A DNA stretch of 8,554 bases from Pelagibacteraceae bacterium TMED65 (GCA_002167215.1 NHDS01000030.1:11600-20153), one strand, 5' to 3'. Positions 1 to 6,913 are shown, counted from the first letter of the stretch. Notes: generated from the letters alone by a model not told the origin. Numbers and translations are program-made.

Positions 1-1
1 A

Positions 2-415
2 CTGTCGATTTTTAAATTTGATAGGAGTTTACTTAGAAATTTAGAAAAAAATTTTAGATTTGTTAAAGGTAATTTACTTACAGTTGACAAAATAATAAAT
101 CATAAGAAAAAAAAATTAAGTTTGGCAAAAAAGTTTAAATCAATCTCCGTAATTGACATGGAAGCTTTTCATATTAAAAAAGAACTTCTTAAAGCTAAAA
201 TTCCTATGATATCTTTAAAAGTTATATTTGATGATCTTTCTTTTGATATACCTATGTTTATACAAGAATGTATTAATGTTGATGGAGATCTAAAAATGGA
301 AGCTTTTTTGAGAAAGTTGGCACTTAATCCATTAATTATATTTGACCTTATAAGGTTAAATACTAAGTTTCTTAAAAGTAAAAAGGTTCTTAAAGGTTTA
401 ATTAATAACATTTAA
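2..415 (+). CDS. hpnG: HpnG, hopanoid-associated nucleoside phosphorylase (C-terminal part, cut by left edge)
   Basis: The frame is open from the window edge to a TAA at 413-415, giving 137 residues with no start, so the 5' part lies outside. A TTG at 122 could be taken for a start, but the sequence before it (for example GNLLTVDKII at residues 23-32) fits the family and argues for a truncated longer gene. DMEA at residues 52-55 and the Asp pair in VIFDD (77-78) match the ribose-binding Glu and catalytic Asp region of the purine nucleoside phosphorylase/MTA nucleosidase fold. In the known pathway HpnG removes adenine from adenosylhopane, the product of HpnH, giving a phosphoribosyl- or ribosylhopane. 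It converges on hpnH with a 9-base gap. The assignment rests on the C-terminal pattern plus its neighbour hpnH; a related nucleosidase is the alternative. Confidence 0.82.
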   Translation: MSIFKFDRSLLRNLEKNFRFVKGNLLTVDKIINHKKKKLSLAKKFKSISVIDMEAFHIKKELLKAKIPMISLKVIFDDLSFDIPMFIQECINVDGDLKMEAFLRKLALNPLIIFDLIRLNTKFLKSKKVLKGLINNI

Positions 416-424
416 GACTAACAG

Positions 425-1624
425 TTATTTTGTTTTTTTTGCTAGATCGCTTTTTGGATTGATAGCTGCACCAGCGGACTGTATGGGGAAATTGTTCGCT
501 TCATTCTGTTTTTGGGCATGCAGTTTCTTCATCATATCGCTTACATGAGTGTCATGAAAAAAGTCTGGATCTCTTGATTTACTAATATCAATTTCTTCGG
601 CCATTGCTCCCTCTGTCTTTGGCCCTTTCAACGCAACCGATGCAGCTTTAAGAGGGTTTGTAAAAACATCTGTTACAGCTGATGCTTCATAGCCGCAGTG
701 CGCCATGCAGTCAGAACACTTGTCATAGTTTCCAGTGCCATATTTATCCCATTCAGTATCATTCATGAGTTCGTTAAAAGTTTCTACATACCCTTCTCCA
801 AGAAGATAACAGGGTTTCTGCCAACCAAAAATATTTCTTGTTGGATTTCCCCAAGGAGTACACTTGTATGATTGATTTCCAGCAAGAAAGTCAAGATATA
901 GACCTGAATGACTGAAATCCCACTTTTTAAAATCTTGCGATTTAAAAACTTTTCTAAAGAAATTTTTGGTGTTAGATCTTTTAATAAAATGTTCTTGATC
1001 AGGTGCCCTTTCGTAAGCAAAACCGGGTGAGATAGTTATGCCATCAACTTTAAGTTCGTCTGTTACATAGTTCAGAAATTTTTGCAACCCATTTTCTTCA
1101 GCTGTGTCAAAAATTGTACAATTCACATTACATCTAAACCCTAATGATTTTGCTTTTTTGATAGCAGATACGCATCTATCAAAAACTCCATCTTGACAAA
1201 CTGCTTTGTCATGCTCATCTTTCATACCGTCCAGATGAACTGACCAAGTAAAATATGGGCTGGGTTTATAATCAGCAAGTTTTTTTTCCATTAAAACTGC
1301 ATTAGTGCATAGATATACAAATTTTTTTCTTTTAATAAGTTCTCTAACAATTTCTGGCATTTCTTTGTGGATTAGCGGTTCACCTCCAGGAATTGAAACT
1401 ATAGGCGCTCCACATTCTTCAACAGAGTCAATGCATTCTTGAGTGGAGAGTCTTTGATTTAAAATCTCTTTAGGGTAATCAATTTTACCACACCCAGCGC
1501 ATGCTAGATTACATCGAAAAAGGGGTTCTAGCATCAAAACGAGTGGATATTTTGATTTTCCAAGAATCTTTTGTTTGAGTATGTAAGAACCTACTCTAAT
1601 CTGTTGTATTAAAGGTATACCCAT
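425..1624 (-). CDS. hpnH: HpnH, radical SAM adenosylhopane synthase
   Basis: This 399-residue protein carries the radical SAM cluster motif CX3CX2C (C38, C42, C45 in CNLACAGC) and the SAM-contacting GGEP at residues 80-83. Near the C-terminus is the Cys-rich stretch CSDCMAHCGYEA, typical of HpnH. The length is close to the family's. The family couples a 5'-deoxyadenosyl radical to diploptene to make adenosylhopane, the first step of C35 hopanoid side-chain synthesis. The ATG start at 1624 precedes a normal HpnH N-terminus; no Shine-Dalgarno is visible. It is last in a run hpnA-ispH-hpnH, 37 bases after ispH, and is probably co-transcribed. Its DNA is visibly less AT-rich than that of the fhc genes. 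The assignment is firm. Confidence 0.96.
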   Translation of the reverse strand: MGIPLIQQIRVGSYILKQKILGKSKYPLVLMLEPLFRCNLACAGCGKIDYPKEILNQRLSTQECIDSVEECGAPIVSIPGGEPLIHKEMPEIVRELIKRKKFVYLCTNAVLMEKKLADYKPSPYFTWSVHLDGMKDEHDKAVCQDGVFDRCVSAIKKAKSLGFRCNVNCTIFDTAEENGLQKFLNYVTDELKVDGITISPGFAYERAPDQEHFIKRSNTKNFFRKVFKSQDFKKWDFSHSGLYLDFLAGNQSYKCTPWGNPTRNIFGWQKPCYLLGEGYVETFNELMNDTEWDKYGTGNYDKCSDCMAHCGYEASAVTDVFTNPLKAASVALKGPKTEGAMAEEIDISKSRDPDFFHDTHVSDMMKKLHAQKQNEANNFPIQSAGAAINPKSDLAKKTK

Positions 1625-1661
1625 AAATTATTATTAAATTATTGTAATTAAAATGTAAAGA

Positions 1662-2630
1662 CTAATTTATCGCCTCTATATTTGTAAGTTCTCTAGGAAG
1701 TTTGAATACAATGTTTTCCTCTATTCCAGGTCTCTTTTCAATTTTGATTTCTCTGAAGGAGGAAATCCTATTTATCACTTCTTTCACTAGTTCATCTGGA
1801 GTTGACGCACCCGAAGAAATACCAATTGATTCGACATTATCAAACCATTTTCTATCTAGATCGTCTGCTGTTTCAATAAGATAAGTGTCTACTCCTGATT
1901 CTTCTCCTAAGTCTCGCAGTCTGTTTGAGTTCGAACTATTTTTAGCCCCTACAACCAAAATTAGGTTTACGTGATCAACAAGGTCTCTTACTGCAGATTG
2001 TCTGTTTTGAGTAGCATAACATATATCTTTTACATCAGGCCCTTCAATAGATGGGAATCTCCTTTTCAAAGCATTTATTACCACTTTTGTATCGTCGACA
2101 GAGAGTGTTGTTTGACTGATATAGGAGAGTTTATTTGGATTTCTTACCTTAAGCTTAAAAACATCTTCTGTGTTTGATACCAGATAAACATCTCCGGAAA
2201 TTCTTCCCATTGTACCTACAACCTCTGGATGACCTTCATGTCCAATTAAAATTACTTCATAACCTTTAGATGAGTATCTCTGTCCCTCTTTGTGAACTTT
2301 AGCAACTAATGGGCATGTTGCGTCAAGAATAGGAAGTTTTCTATCTTTAGCTGTATCTTCAATTTTCTGAGCAACACCATGAGCACTAAATATAGTTACT
2401 GCACCTGGAGGTATTTGATCAAGCTCTTGGACAAAAATTGCACCTTTAGAGCTCAGATTATTAACAACCCTTTTATTGTGGACAATTTCATGTCTAACAT
2501 AGACAGGAGGACCATAAATTTTTAAAGCTCTTTCAACAATCTCTATTGCTCTTTCAACTCCAGCGCAAAATCCTCTTGGTTGAGCTAAAAACACTTTCAA
2601 AGTTCTAAGATTTTTTTTTCTGATATTCAT
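1662..2630 (-). CDS. ispH: IspH (LytB), 4-hydroxy-3-methylbut-2-enyl diphosphate reductase
   Basis: IspH reduces HMBPP to IPP and DMAPP, the last step of the MEP pathway, using a 4Fe-4S cluster. The three cluster cysteines are present: C22 (PRGFCAGV), C106 (DATCPLV) and C204 (DICYATQNRQ). The substrate-binding histidines (VRHEIVHNK, SAHGV) and the GHPEV motif with its catalytic Glu (E136) are also there. I chose ATG at 2630, seven bases after the hpnA stop, giving 322 residues. A TTG at 2663 would add 11 residues (333 total) inside hpnA with no family support. No clear Shine-Dalgarno precedes either start. Lying between hpnA and hpnH, it feeds isoprenoid precursors toward squalene and hopanoids, but as the only ispH seen it is probably also the general housekeeping copy. 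Confidence 0.97.
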   Translation of the reverse strand: MNIRKKNLRTLKVFLAQPRGFCAGVERAIEIVERALKIYGPPVYVRHEIVHNKRVVNNLSSKGAIFVQELDQIPPGAVTIFSAHGVAQKIEDTAKDRKLPILDATCPLVAKVHKEGQRYSSKGYEVILIGHEGHPEVVGTMGRISGDVYLVSNTEDVFKLKVRNPNKLSYISQTTLSVDDTKVVINALKRRFPSIEGPDVKDICYATQNRQSAVRDLVDHVNLILVVGAKNSSNSNRLRDLGEESGVDTYLIETADDLDRKWFDNVESIGISSGASTPDELVKEVINRISSFREIKIEKRPGIEENIVFKLPRELTNIEAIN

Positions 2631-2637
2631 AACGTTA

Positions 2638-3627
2638 TCACTTAAACTTTCTAAACCATTCAACTGAATCCTTTATAGCATTTTTTGCAGATCCAGGTCT
2701 ATAAAGAAGTTTCTTTTTTGCCTTATCAGAAGTAAAAAACATTTTTTTTGTAGACATTTTTAAACCATCAACTGTTAATGTAGGGGTATTGTTAATAAAA
2801 AATGTCGAGAAAAACTCATTTAAATACGCAATTGGTATTAGATAGGTTGGATTAAGTTTAATTTTAACCTTGGGTTTATCTATCAATTCTGAAATGTTAT
2901 CAAGGAAATCTTTAAAATTTAAATTTTCCCCTCCAAGAATGTATTTCTCTCCAACTTTACCGTATTTTAAAGCAAGAAAGTGTCCTTCAGCTACATCATC
3001 AACGTGCACGATATTTAATCCAGTATCTACGTAGGCAGGCATTTTATTTTTTAGCATATCATATATTATTTTTCCAGTTGGAGTTGGCTTAATATCACCT
3101 GGACCAATTGGAGTTGAAGGGTTAACAATGATGCATTCTAAACCTTTTTTTTTTATAAGTCTCATCACAATTTTTTCTGCTAAATATTTGGATTTTTTAT
3201 AGTCTCCAATCATGTCACTAAAGTGGACTTTGGAATCTTCATTAGAAATTTTTTCTGACTCAATCCCAAGAGTCGCAACACTAGAAGTGTATATAAGTTT
3301 TTTTTTATATTTTAATACTTTTAAACAAACGTTTTCTGTCCCTCTTACATTTGAATCATAAAGTTGTCGGGGGTTTTTTGCCCATAACCTGTAGTCGGCA
3401 GCAACATGAAAAACAAAATCGGAATTTTTTATTGGTTGGTCAAGACTATTACTATCTGTGAGGTCTCCATAAAAAAAATTAATTTTGGATTTAACTCTAT
3501 CCAAATTCTTCAGATTTGTATCATTTCTTACAAATACGTTAACTTTAAAATTCTTTTTTAAAGCTAGTTTAACTATTGACGAGCCCAAAAATCCATTAGC
3601 ACCCGTGATGAGTATTTTTTTATTCAT
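2638..3627 (-). CDS. hpnA: HpnA, hopanoid-associated NAD(P)-dependent epimerase/dehydratase
   Basis: This is an extended short-chain dehydrogenase/reductase of 329 residues. The Rossmann motif TGANGFLG sits at 8-15, TSS at 114-116 and the catalytic YxxxK at Y143/K147. The stretch HVAADYRLWA (74-83) and the loop NPSTPIGPGD followed by PTPTG (169-185) are characteristic of HpnA rather than generic sugar epimerases. ATG at 3627 places the Rossmann strand right at the N-terminus, as is usual; a TTG at 3648 would add seven residues with no family support. The precise reaction of HpnA is not settled in the literature I know; a role in hopanoid side-chain sugars is inferred from gene clustering. It is followed after seven bases by ispH. 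It lies 79 bases beyond fhcC on the same strand, so read-through from the fhc operon is possible. Confidence 0.93.
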   Translation of the reverse strand: MNKKILITGANGFLGSSIVKLALKKNFKVNVFVRNDTNLKNLDRVKSKINFFYGDLTDSNSLDQPIKNSDFVFHVAADYRLWAKNPRQLYDSNVRGTENVCLKVLKYKKKLIYTSSVATLGIESEKISNEDSKVHFSDMIGDYKKSKYLAEKIVMRLIKKKGLECIIVNPSTPIGPGDIKPTPTGKIIYDMLKNKMPAYVDTGLNIVHVDDVAEGHFLALKYGKVGEKYILGGENLNFKDFLDNISELIDKPKVKIKLNPTYLIPIAYLNEFFSTFFINNTPTLTVDGLKMSTKKMFFTSDKAKKKLLYRPGSAKNAIKDSVEWFRKFK

Positions 3628-3706
3628 TTTTTTATAGATTACAGACAATACATAATCAATGAAAACATAATTACCTAATTTTTTTCAAATAAAAATATAA
3701 AAGAAT

Positions 3707-4522
3707 TTAATTCTCGACAAATATTTCTCCATTTCCATTAACTTTTGTGTCACCAAAATATCTAATAACTGATTTGCTATTTTTAAATATTTTAAGTTTA
3801 TATTTTTTATTAATATAATTATTTAATGTTTCAAAAAAACTAAACGATGCAAAACCAACTTCTCTAAAATTGTCTCTACAAAACTGAATATTATTGACAA
3901 AAATTGAGCCTCTTTTCATTCCCATTCCAAAATTTTTTCCTATGCTTTTTCTGAGAATGACAGTTCCAGCTACCATATTGTTGCAACCAAAATTTTCAAG
4001 GTCTGAGTTTACATAAATCAATCCCCTTCTCATGTTTAATGCTAAATAATTTCTGGCTTTTCCAGACACAATTATTTCTCCGCCGTTCATTCCTACTTTT
4101 CCTCCTGGAAGAGGAGAACCTAAAAAATCCAGTACATTTTTTTTTACTAGAATATTTCCTCCAGTCATCTCGGAGCCAACGAAATTTTCTGCAGAACCTT
4201 TAATACTTATATTTCCACCTGACATTTTTGCACCAAGAAAAGACCCTACATCCCCATATATTTTCAAACTTCCCTTATCCCATCTCCATCCTATATAGTC
4301 ACAATTATGATTTGTACCAAAAATCTCAATTTCTATTTCTTCTTTTGAAATATCATTCATTTCTATATCAAATAACTCTCCAAGTTTAATTTGAGTATTT
4401 CCATATAAAACTTTAATATTTAAAATTGAATTATAATTGCTATTACCATTTAGCAAACTAAGATTCCGCAGATCCAGGTTTTTATCAAGCTTCTGTTTAG
4501 ATATTAGTTTTATTTTTTTCAT
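3707..4522 (-). CDS. fhcC: FhcC, formyltransferase/hydrolase complex subunit C
   Basis: This 271-residue protein is homologous to formylmethanofuran dehydrogenase subunit C. Residues about 85-210 are a run of Gly-rich repeats of roughly 20 residues (MSGGNISIKG, MTGGNILVKK, LPGGKVGMNGGEI, MRRGLIYV, MVAGTVIL, MKRGSIFV), the right-handed beta-helix shared with the C-terminal domain of the glutamate synthase large subunit. The C-terminal IRYFGDTKVNGNGEIFV fits the family ending. In methylotrophs FhcC is a structural subunit of the FhcABCD complex, which moves the formyl group from H4MPT to a methanofuran analogue and hydrolyses it to formate. Its ATG overlaps the fhcD stop by four bases (ATGA), which implies translational coupling. 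It is the last gene of the fhc operon here. Confidence 0.95.
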   Translation of the reverse strand: MKKIKLISKQKLDKNLDLRNLSLLNGNSNYNSILNIKVLYGNTQIKLGELFDIEMNDISKEEIEIEIFGTNHNCDYIGWRWDKGSLKIYGDVGSFLGAKMSGGNISIKGSAENFVGSEMTGGNILVKKNVLDFLGSPLPGGKVGMNGGEIIVSGKARNYLALNMRRGLIYVNSDLENFGCNNMVAGTVILRKSIGKNFGMGMKRGSIFVNNIQFCRDNFREVGFASFSFFETLNNYINKKYKLKIFKNSKSVIRYFGDTKVNGNGEIFVEN

Positions 4523-5403
4523 TTAACTATTGACCTTAATTTAAATAAGTATGGTCCTAATTTACCCCCATAATTCCCTGCTGATATTCTTTTTATACCA
4601 AACGTATTTTTAGAATTAATAATTTCAGATATACCTAATTTAATTGCCAACTCTATATCTTTTTGATGAATACCATCTATTACAATTTCTAATACACTGT
4701 TTATTTTTTTATCCAATTTTGATTGGACTATACCTCTAAGATTTGGACAATACTCAAAGTTAGTTGATGCAATTAAATCTTTATATTTTGATCCAACTTT
4801 TGAACCCGATCTAACTATTCCACCAGGGAATGGTAAAATAACATTTCTAATTTTACTAATTTTCTTGACAGCTAATTCGGCAGCAAAAAGAACACCCTCA
4901 ATGTTTTCACCAAGAATTAAAAAATTTCCTCCGCCAATACCGTCCATTTGGTAAGCAAAATCGGCACATAGAAATTCTCCATCCATAACTGGAATTCTCC
5001 AAAACCTTTTATTTCCAATAATTTTGGATATTTGGTAACCATCTCCAAAATATCTCAAAGCATTCCCTAACGGTATTTTTACATCTCCAGAATTTCCAGA
5101 AAATACTGAAGAGGTTGGGCTTGTCATAATACACTGTCCAGTTCTGTTAAGAATCTGCTTTGCTAATTCTTTAGACGACATCGAGAAAATTAATACTGAC
5201 ACACCTGGTCTTCCATCAGGTGTTTGACTTGGTAATAGATTTGATTCTATTCCAGCTTCACATCCGCAGGCAATAACAGAAGTAGCAAACCCACAAAAGG
5301 AATTAGCTGCTTGAAACGCCCAATTTTTATTGTAAGCAGTAATTATCAATCTCGAGGCTTTCATTGGAAAAGCTTCAGCAAATGTATCTTCAACTTCAAT
5401 CAT
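4519..5403 (-). CDS. fhcD: FhcD, formylmethanofuran:H4MPT formyltransferase subunit
   Basis: At 294 residues this is full length for the Ftr/FhcD family (about 297). Family-typical blocks are visible: VEDTFAEAFPMKASRLIITA near the N-terminus, SVIACGCEAGIE (42-53), TPDGRPGVSVL (61-71), CADFAYQMDGIGGGNFLILGE (starting at 146) and PFPGGIVRSGSKVGSKY (191-207). The enzyme transfers the formyl group between formyl-H4MPT and the (methano)furan carrier; in the formate-producing direction it works with FhcA and FhcB. ATG at 5403 follows the fhcB stop (5407-5405) after one base, and its own stop overlaps the fhcC start, so B, D and C are tightly coupled. In other methylotrophs fhcA lies between fhcB and fhcD; here there is no room for it. 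No Shine-Dalgarno is evident. Confidence 0.97.
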   Translation of the reverse strand: MIEVEDTFAEAFPMKASRLIITAYNKNWAFQAANSFCGFATSVIACGCEAGIESNLLPSQTPDGRPGVSVLIFSMSSKELAKQILNRTGQCIMTSPTSSVFSGNSGDVKIPLGNALRYFGDGYQISKIIGNKRFWRIPVMDGEFLCADFAYQMDGIGGGNFLILGENIEGVLFAAELAVKKISKIRNVILPFPGGIVRSGSKVGSKYKDLIASTNFEYCPNLRGIVQSKLDKKINSVLEIVIDGIHQKDIELAIKLGISEIINSKNTFGIKRISAGNYGGKLGPYLFKLRSIVK

Positions 5404-5404
5404 T

Positions 5405-5656
5405 CTATGATATTCTATTCATCAATTCTTCAATCTCAATGTAATCAGATTCAATTATTTTTTTTAATTTCATTGTTCCAGCTCCATCAGATCTTACTAC
5501 AATACCATCAACATCAATACCTGGCGTCTTTACTGGGATGAAAACGTCGTAATTTTTTCTATTCTTTGTACTTGGATGTCCAATCACAATATTGGTCTTA
5601 AAATTTATTATATTTGGGTTTTTATTCAGGTTTGAAAAAAAAATTTGGGTATCAAT
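5405..5656 (-). CDS. fhcB: FhcB, C-terminal part in a shifted frame
   Basis: This is an 83-residue open stretch in a different frame from the upstream part of fhcB, read here from the last A of the A11 tract to TAG at 5407-5405. It reads IDTQIFFSNLNKNPN and continues through TNIVIGHPSTK, YDVFIPVKTPGIDVDG and VVRSDGAGTMKLKKI. This matches the C-terminal pattern of FhcB/FwdB-type subunits (IVxGHP, DVFIPVxTPGxDxxG, RxDG). It starts to look like FhcB exactly where the upstream frame stops looking like it, so the two are parts of one gene of about 363 residues. A GTG at 5587 gives a 60-residue frame, but a start there would cut into the conserved IVIGHP, so I do not regard it as a separate small gene. 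The stop lies one base before the fhcD ATG. Confidence 0.85.
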   Translation of the reverse strand: MDTQIFFSNLNKNPNIINFKTNIVIGHPSTKNRKNYDVFIPVKTPGIDVDGIVVRSDGAGTMKLKKIIESDYIEIEELMNRIS

Positions 5657-6495
5657 TTTTTTTTTTGAATAAATGATATATTTTGAAATGGATTATAAAA
5701 AACTCCCCAATCGGTGAATCTTACTGAGCCAGGAAAACCAGTTTTTGAAACACAAGAATTTACATAACCTGCTGAATTATTATGACCAGACAGCCTAAAA
5801 AGTCTGATTTTTTTTTTATTGTTATTCAAATCTTCAGATATCCTTAATAATTGTTGAGTAAACATAAAATCATTATCTGGATTAAAAATAATGACTGGGT
5901 AATTTGACTTTTCTATTTTATTTTTAATATCTAAAAATTTATTCTTAAACCCCAAGCCTTGAAAATAATCACAATACAAATTTAAAAAATCAAATATCGT
6001 CTTTAGTCTGAATTCTTTCTTGTAAATTGAAAAAATTTTTTCACTGAAAAAAAATATAGAATTTTGATTTTTTCTGGGAGACCAATTCATTTTTTGTTTA
6101 AGTCTAAAAAGATTATTTTTTTCAAAATTTCCTACAATTATTACCAAATCTGATCTTTTTCTTAATTCATTAAAAGATACTAAGGATGCACCATACATTT
6201 GATAAGCTGAATAAAAATTATTTATCTCATTTGATTCAGTGTGACTTACACATAACCTTTTTTTTTCAGCAAATGAAAGAATTGAATTAATAGACTTTTG
6301 ATCACATGCAAGTCCATCCAAATGTGCTGTTTTCTTTTTTTTTAATACTTCTGATATCTTTTTGATTGCTTTGTCTAAAGTTACTTCAAAACCATTAATC
6401 ATGGGACTTGAGTTATTAAGAAATTCTTCTCTTTCTTTGTCTATAATTTGATTTGTAATCCCAAATAAGAAAAAATCATTCAAATTTTCATTCAT
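5626..6495 (-). CDS. fhcB: FhcB, formyltransferase/hydrolase complex subunit B (N-terminal part, frame broken)
   Basis: This 289-residue frame encodes about the first 280 residues of FhcB, the homologue of the molybdopterin-domain subunit FwdB/FmdB; Fhc proteins of methylotrophs are thought to have lost the metal redox function. Recognisable parts are PMINGFEVTLDKAIKKIS (31-48), SDLVIIVGNF (115-124) and the block SGHNNSAGYVNSCVSKTGF-PGSVRFTDWG near 236-264. After the A11 tract (residues 277-280) the last nine residues are off-frame and end at TGA (5628-5626). The true C-terminus follows in another frame at 5656-5405. ATG at 6495 overlaps the stop of the preceding gene by one base (TAATG), supporting this start although it gives some 30 residues before the usual beginning. 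The coding strand contains other A tracts of nine or ten that keep frame. Confidence 0.85.
   Translation of the reverse strand: MNENLNDFFLFGITNQIIDKEREEFLNNSSPMINGFEVTLDKAIKKISEVLKKKKTAHLDGLACDQKSINSILSFAEKKRLCVSHTESNEINNFYSAYQMYGASLVSFNELRKRSDLVIIVGNFEKNNLFRLKQKMNWSPRKNQNSIFFFSEKIFSIYKKEFRLKTIFDFLNLYCDYFQGLGFKNKFLDIKNKIEKSNYPVIIFNPDNDFMFTQQLLRISEDLNNNKKKIRLFRLSGHNNSAGYVNSCVSKTGFPGSVRFTDWGVFYNPFQNISFIQKKKLIPKFFFQT
5656..5666 (-). other. A11 homopolymer (mRNA sense), probable frameshift point in fhcB
   Basis: Eleven Ts on the + strand read as eleven As in the fhcB message. Before the tract the frame encodes conserved FhcB; after it that frame ends within nine codons, while the -1 frame carries the conserved C-terminus. 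One extra A (12), or a -1 slip by polymerase or ribosome, restores a single frame. A second tract, nine Us in the message (5635-5643), would also restore it. The A11 site fits better because the residues between the tracts (IDTQIFFS) resemble family members only in the shifted frame. Confidence 0.75.
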
Positions 6496-6869
6496 TATTT
6501 AGAATATTTTATGTAAGCAAAACGAGGATCTGTAGGTGTACCTTCAAGAGAACTCACTTCATTTTTTGGGTTCCATAACACAAACTCATCTATTTTTTTT
6601 GCTAAATCAAAGTCGAGTTGTGTGATACCCTTCATTGAGTGGTTCATTAACTTGACCTCAACAAACGCATAGGAAACTTGAAGATCAGGATGGTGCCAGG
6701 CTGCTTCAGCTAAATGCCCAATCGAATTAACCACCATTAATGTAGATTTCCAACTATGAGTCTTATAAGTTTTTCGGATCCATTTTCCGTCATATTCCCA
6801 GCCTTTTAATTTTTTTTCTAAGATTTTATTTATTTCTGACTCATTAAAAACTTTTATTTCTTCACTCAC
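6495..6869 (-). CDS. Pterin-4a-carbinolamine dehydratase-like protein
   Basis: With the GTG start at 6869 this is a 124-residue protein of the PCD/DCoH family. The core has the pattern WHHPDLQVSYAFVEVKLMNH followed by GITQLDFDLAKKID. It includes the His-His-Pro pair and the downstream His that act in the dehydratase active site, so it looks catalytically competent. The C-terminal tail (SLEGTPTDPRFAYIKYSK) extends past the usual DCoH core. I preferred the GTG at 6869 because an AGGA-type ribosome site lies six bases upstream; an earlier GTG at 6896 would add nine mostly Lys residues. PCD-like genes are known to cluster with H4MPT C1 genes in methylotrophs, but their role there is unclear; activity on a pterin intermediate of H4MPT synthesis or protection of the cofactor is inference. 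Its stop overlaps the fhcB start (TAATG), making it the first gene of the operon. Confidence 0.9.
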   Translation of the reverse strand: MSEEIKVFNESEINKILEKKLKGWEYDGKWIRKTYKTHSWKSTLMVVNSIGHLAEAAWHHPDLQVSYAFVEVKLMNHSMKGITQLDFDLAKKIDEFVLWNPKNEVSSLEGTPTDPRFAYIKYSK

Positions 6870-6875
6870 AATTAA

Positions 6876-6880
6876 TCCTT
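6876..6880 (-). promoter_or_regulatory. Ribosome binding site deciding the GTG start at 6869
   Basis: AAGGA in the message, six bases before the GTG at 6869. It favours this start over the GTG at 6896, which lies upstream of the site. It is one of only two clear Shine-Dalgarno sequences in the window. Confidence 0.6.
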
Positions 6881-6907
6881 TATTTTTTTTTTTCACTAGT
6901 AAAAGAA

Positions 6908-6913
6908 TATAAT
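6908..6913 (+). promoter_or_regulatory. Possible -10 box for mptG-mtdB
   Basis: An exact TATAAT, 44 bases before the mptG ATG, leaving an untranslated leader of about 38 bases. The -35 region is only a T run, so the match is one-sided. It directly abuts the - strand box at 6914-6919, so the two divergent promoters would overlap and could be mutually exclusive or jointly regulated. Confidence 0.4.

Noticed and set aside
404..429. Inverted repeat AATAAC/GTTATT followed by a T run between hpnG and hpnH, a possible + strand terminator
   Set aside because: The stem is six AT-rich pairs with a 14-base loop and overlaps both stop codons; too weak in such AT-rich DNA.
784..1020. Open frame on the - strand within hpnH in another frame
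   Set aside because: It lies wholly within the well-supported hpnH and resembles no family; shadow of the real gene.
1625..1661. TTTACA with TAATAA or TACAAT before hpnH as a promoter
   Set aside because: The well-spaced -10 candidate matches only half the consensus, and the better box is at the wrong distance from any -35.
1702..2177. Open frames on the + strand opposite ispH (1702-1884 and 1971-2177)
   Set aside because: Antisense to a highly conserved gene, with no recognisable domain or start context.
3628..3660. TTGATT and TATAAA with a 17-base spacer before hpnA
   Set aside because: The -10 box would end three bases before the ATG, leaving no room for a start site; likely chance.
5311..5541. 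76-residue open frame on the + strand across the fhcB/fhcD junction
   Set aside because: Antisense to two conserved coding ends; its composition is what a shadow frame gives.
5405..5587. A separate 60-residue gene starting with GTG before fhcD
   Set aside because: Its sequence is the conserved FhcB C-terminus and the frame stays open, with family-like residues, upstream of that GTG.
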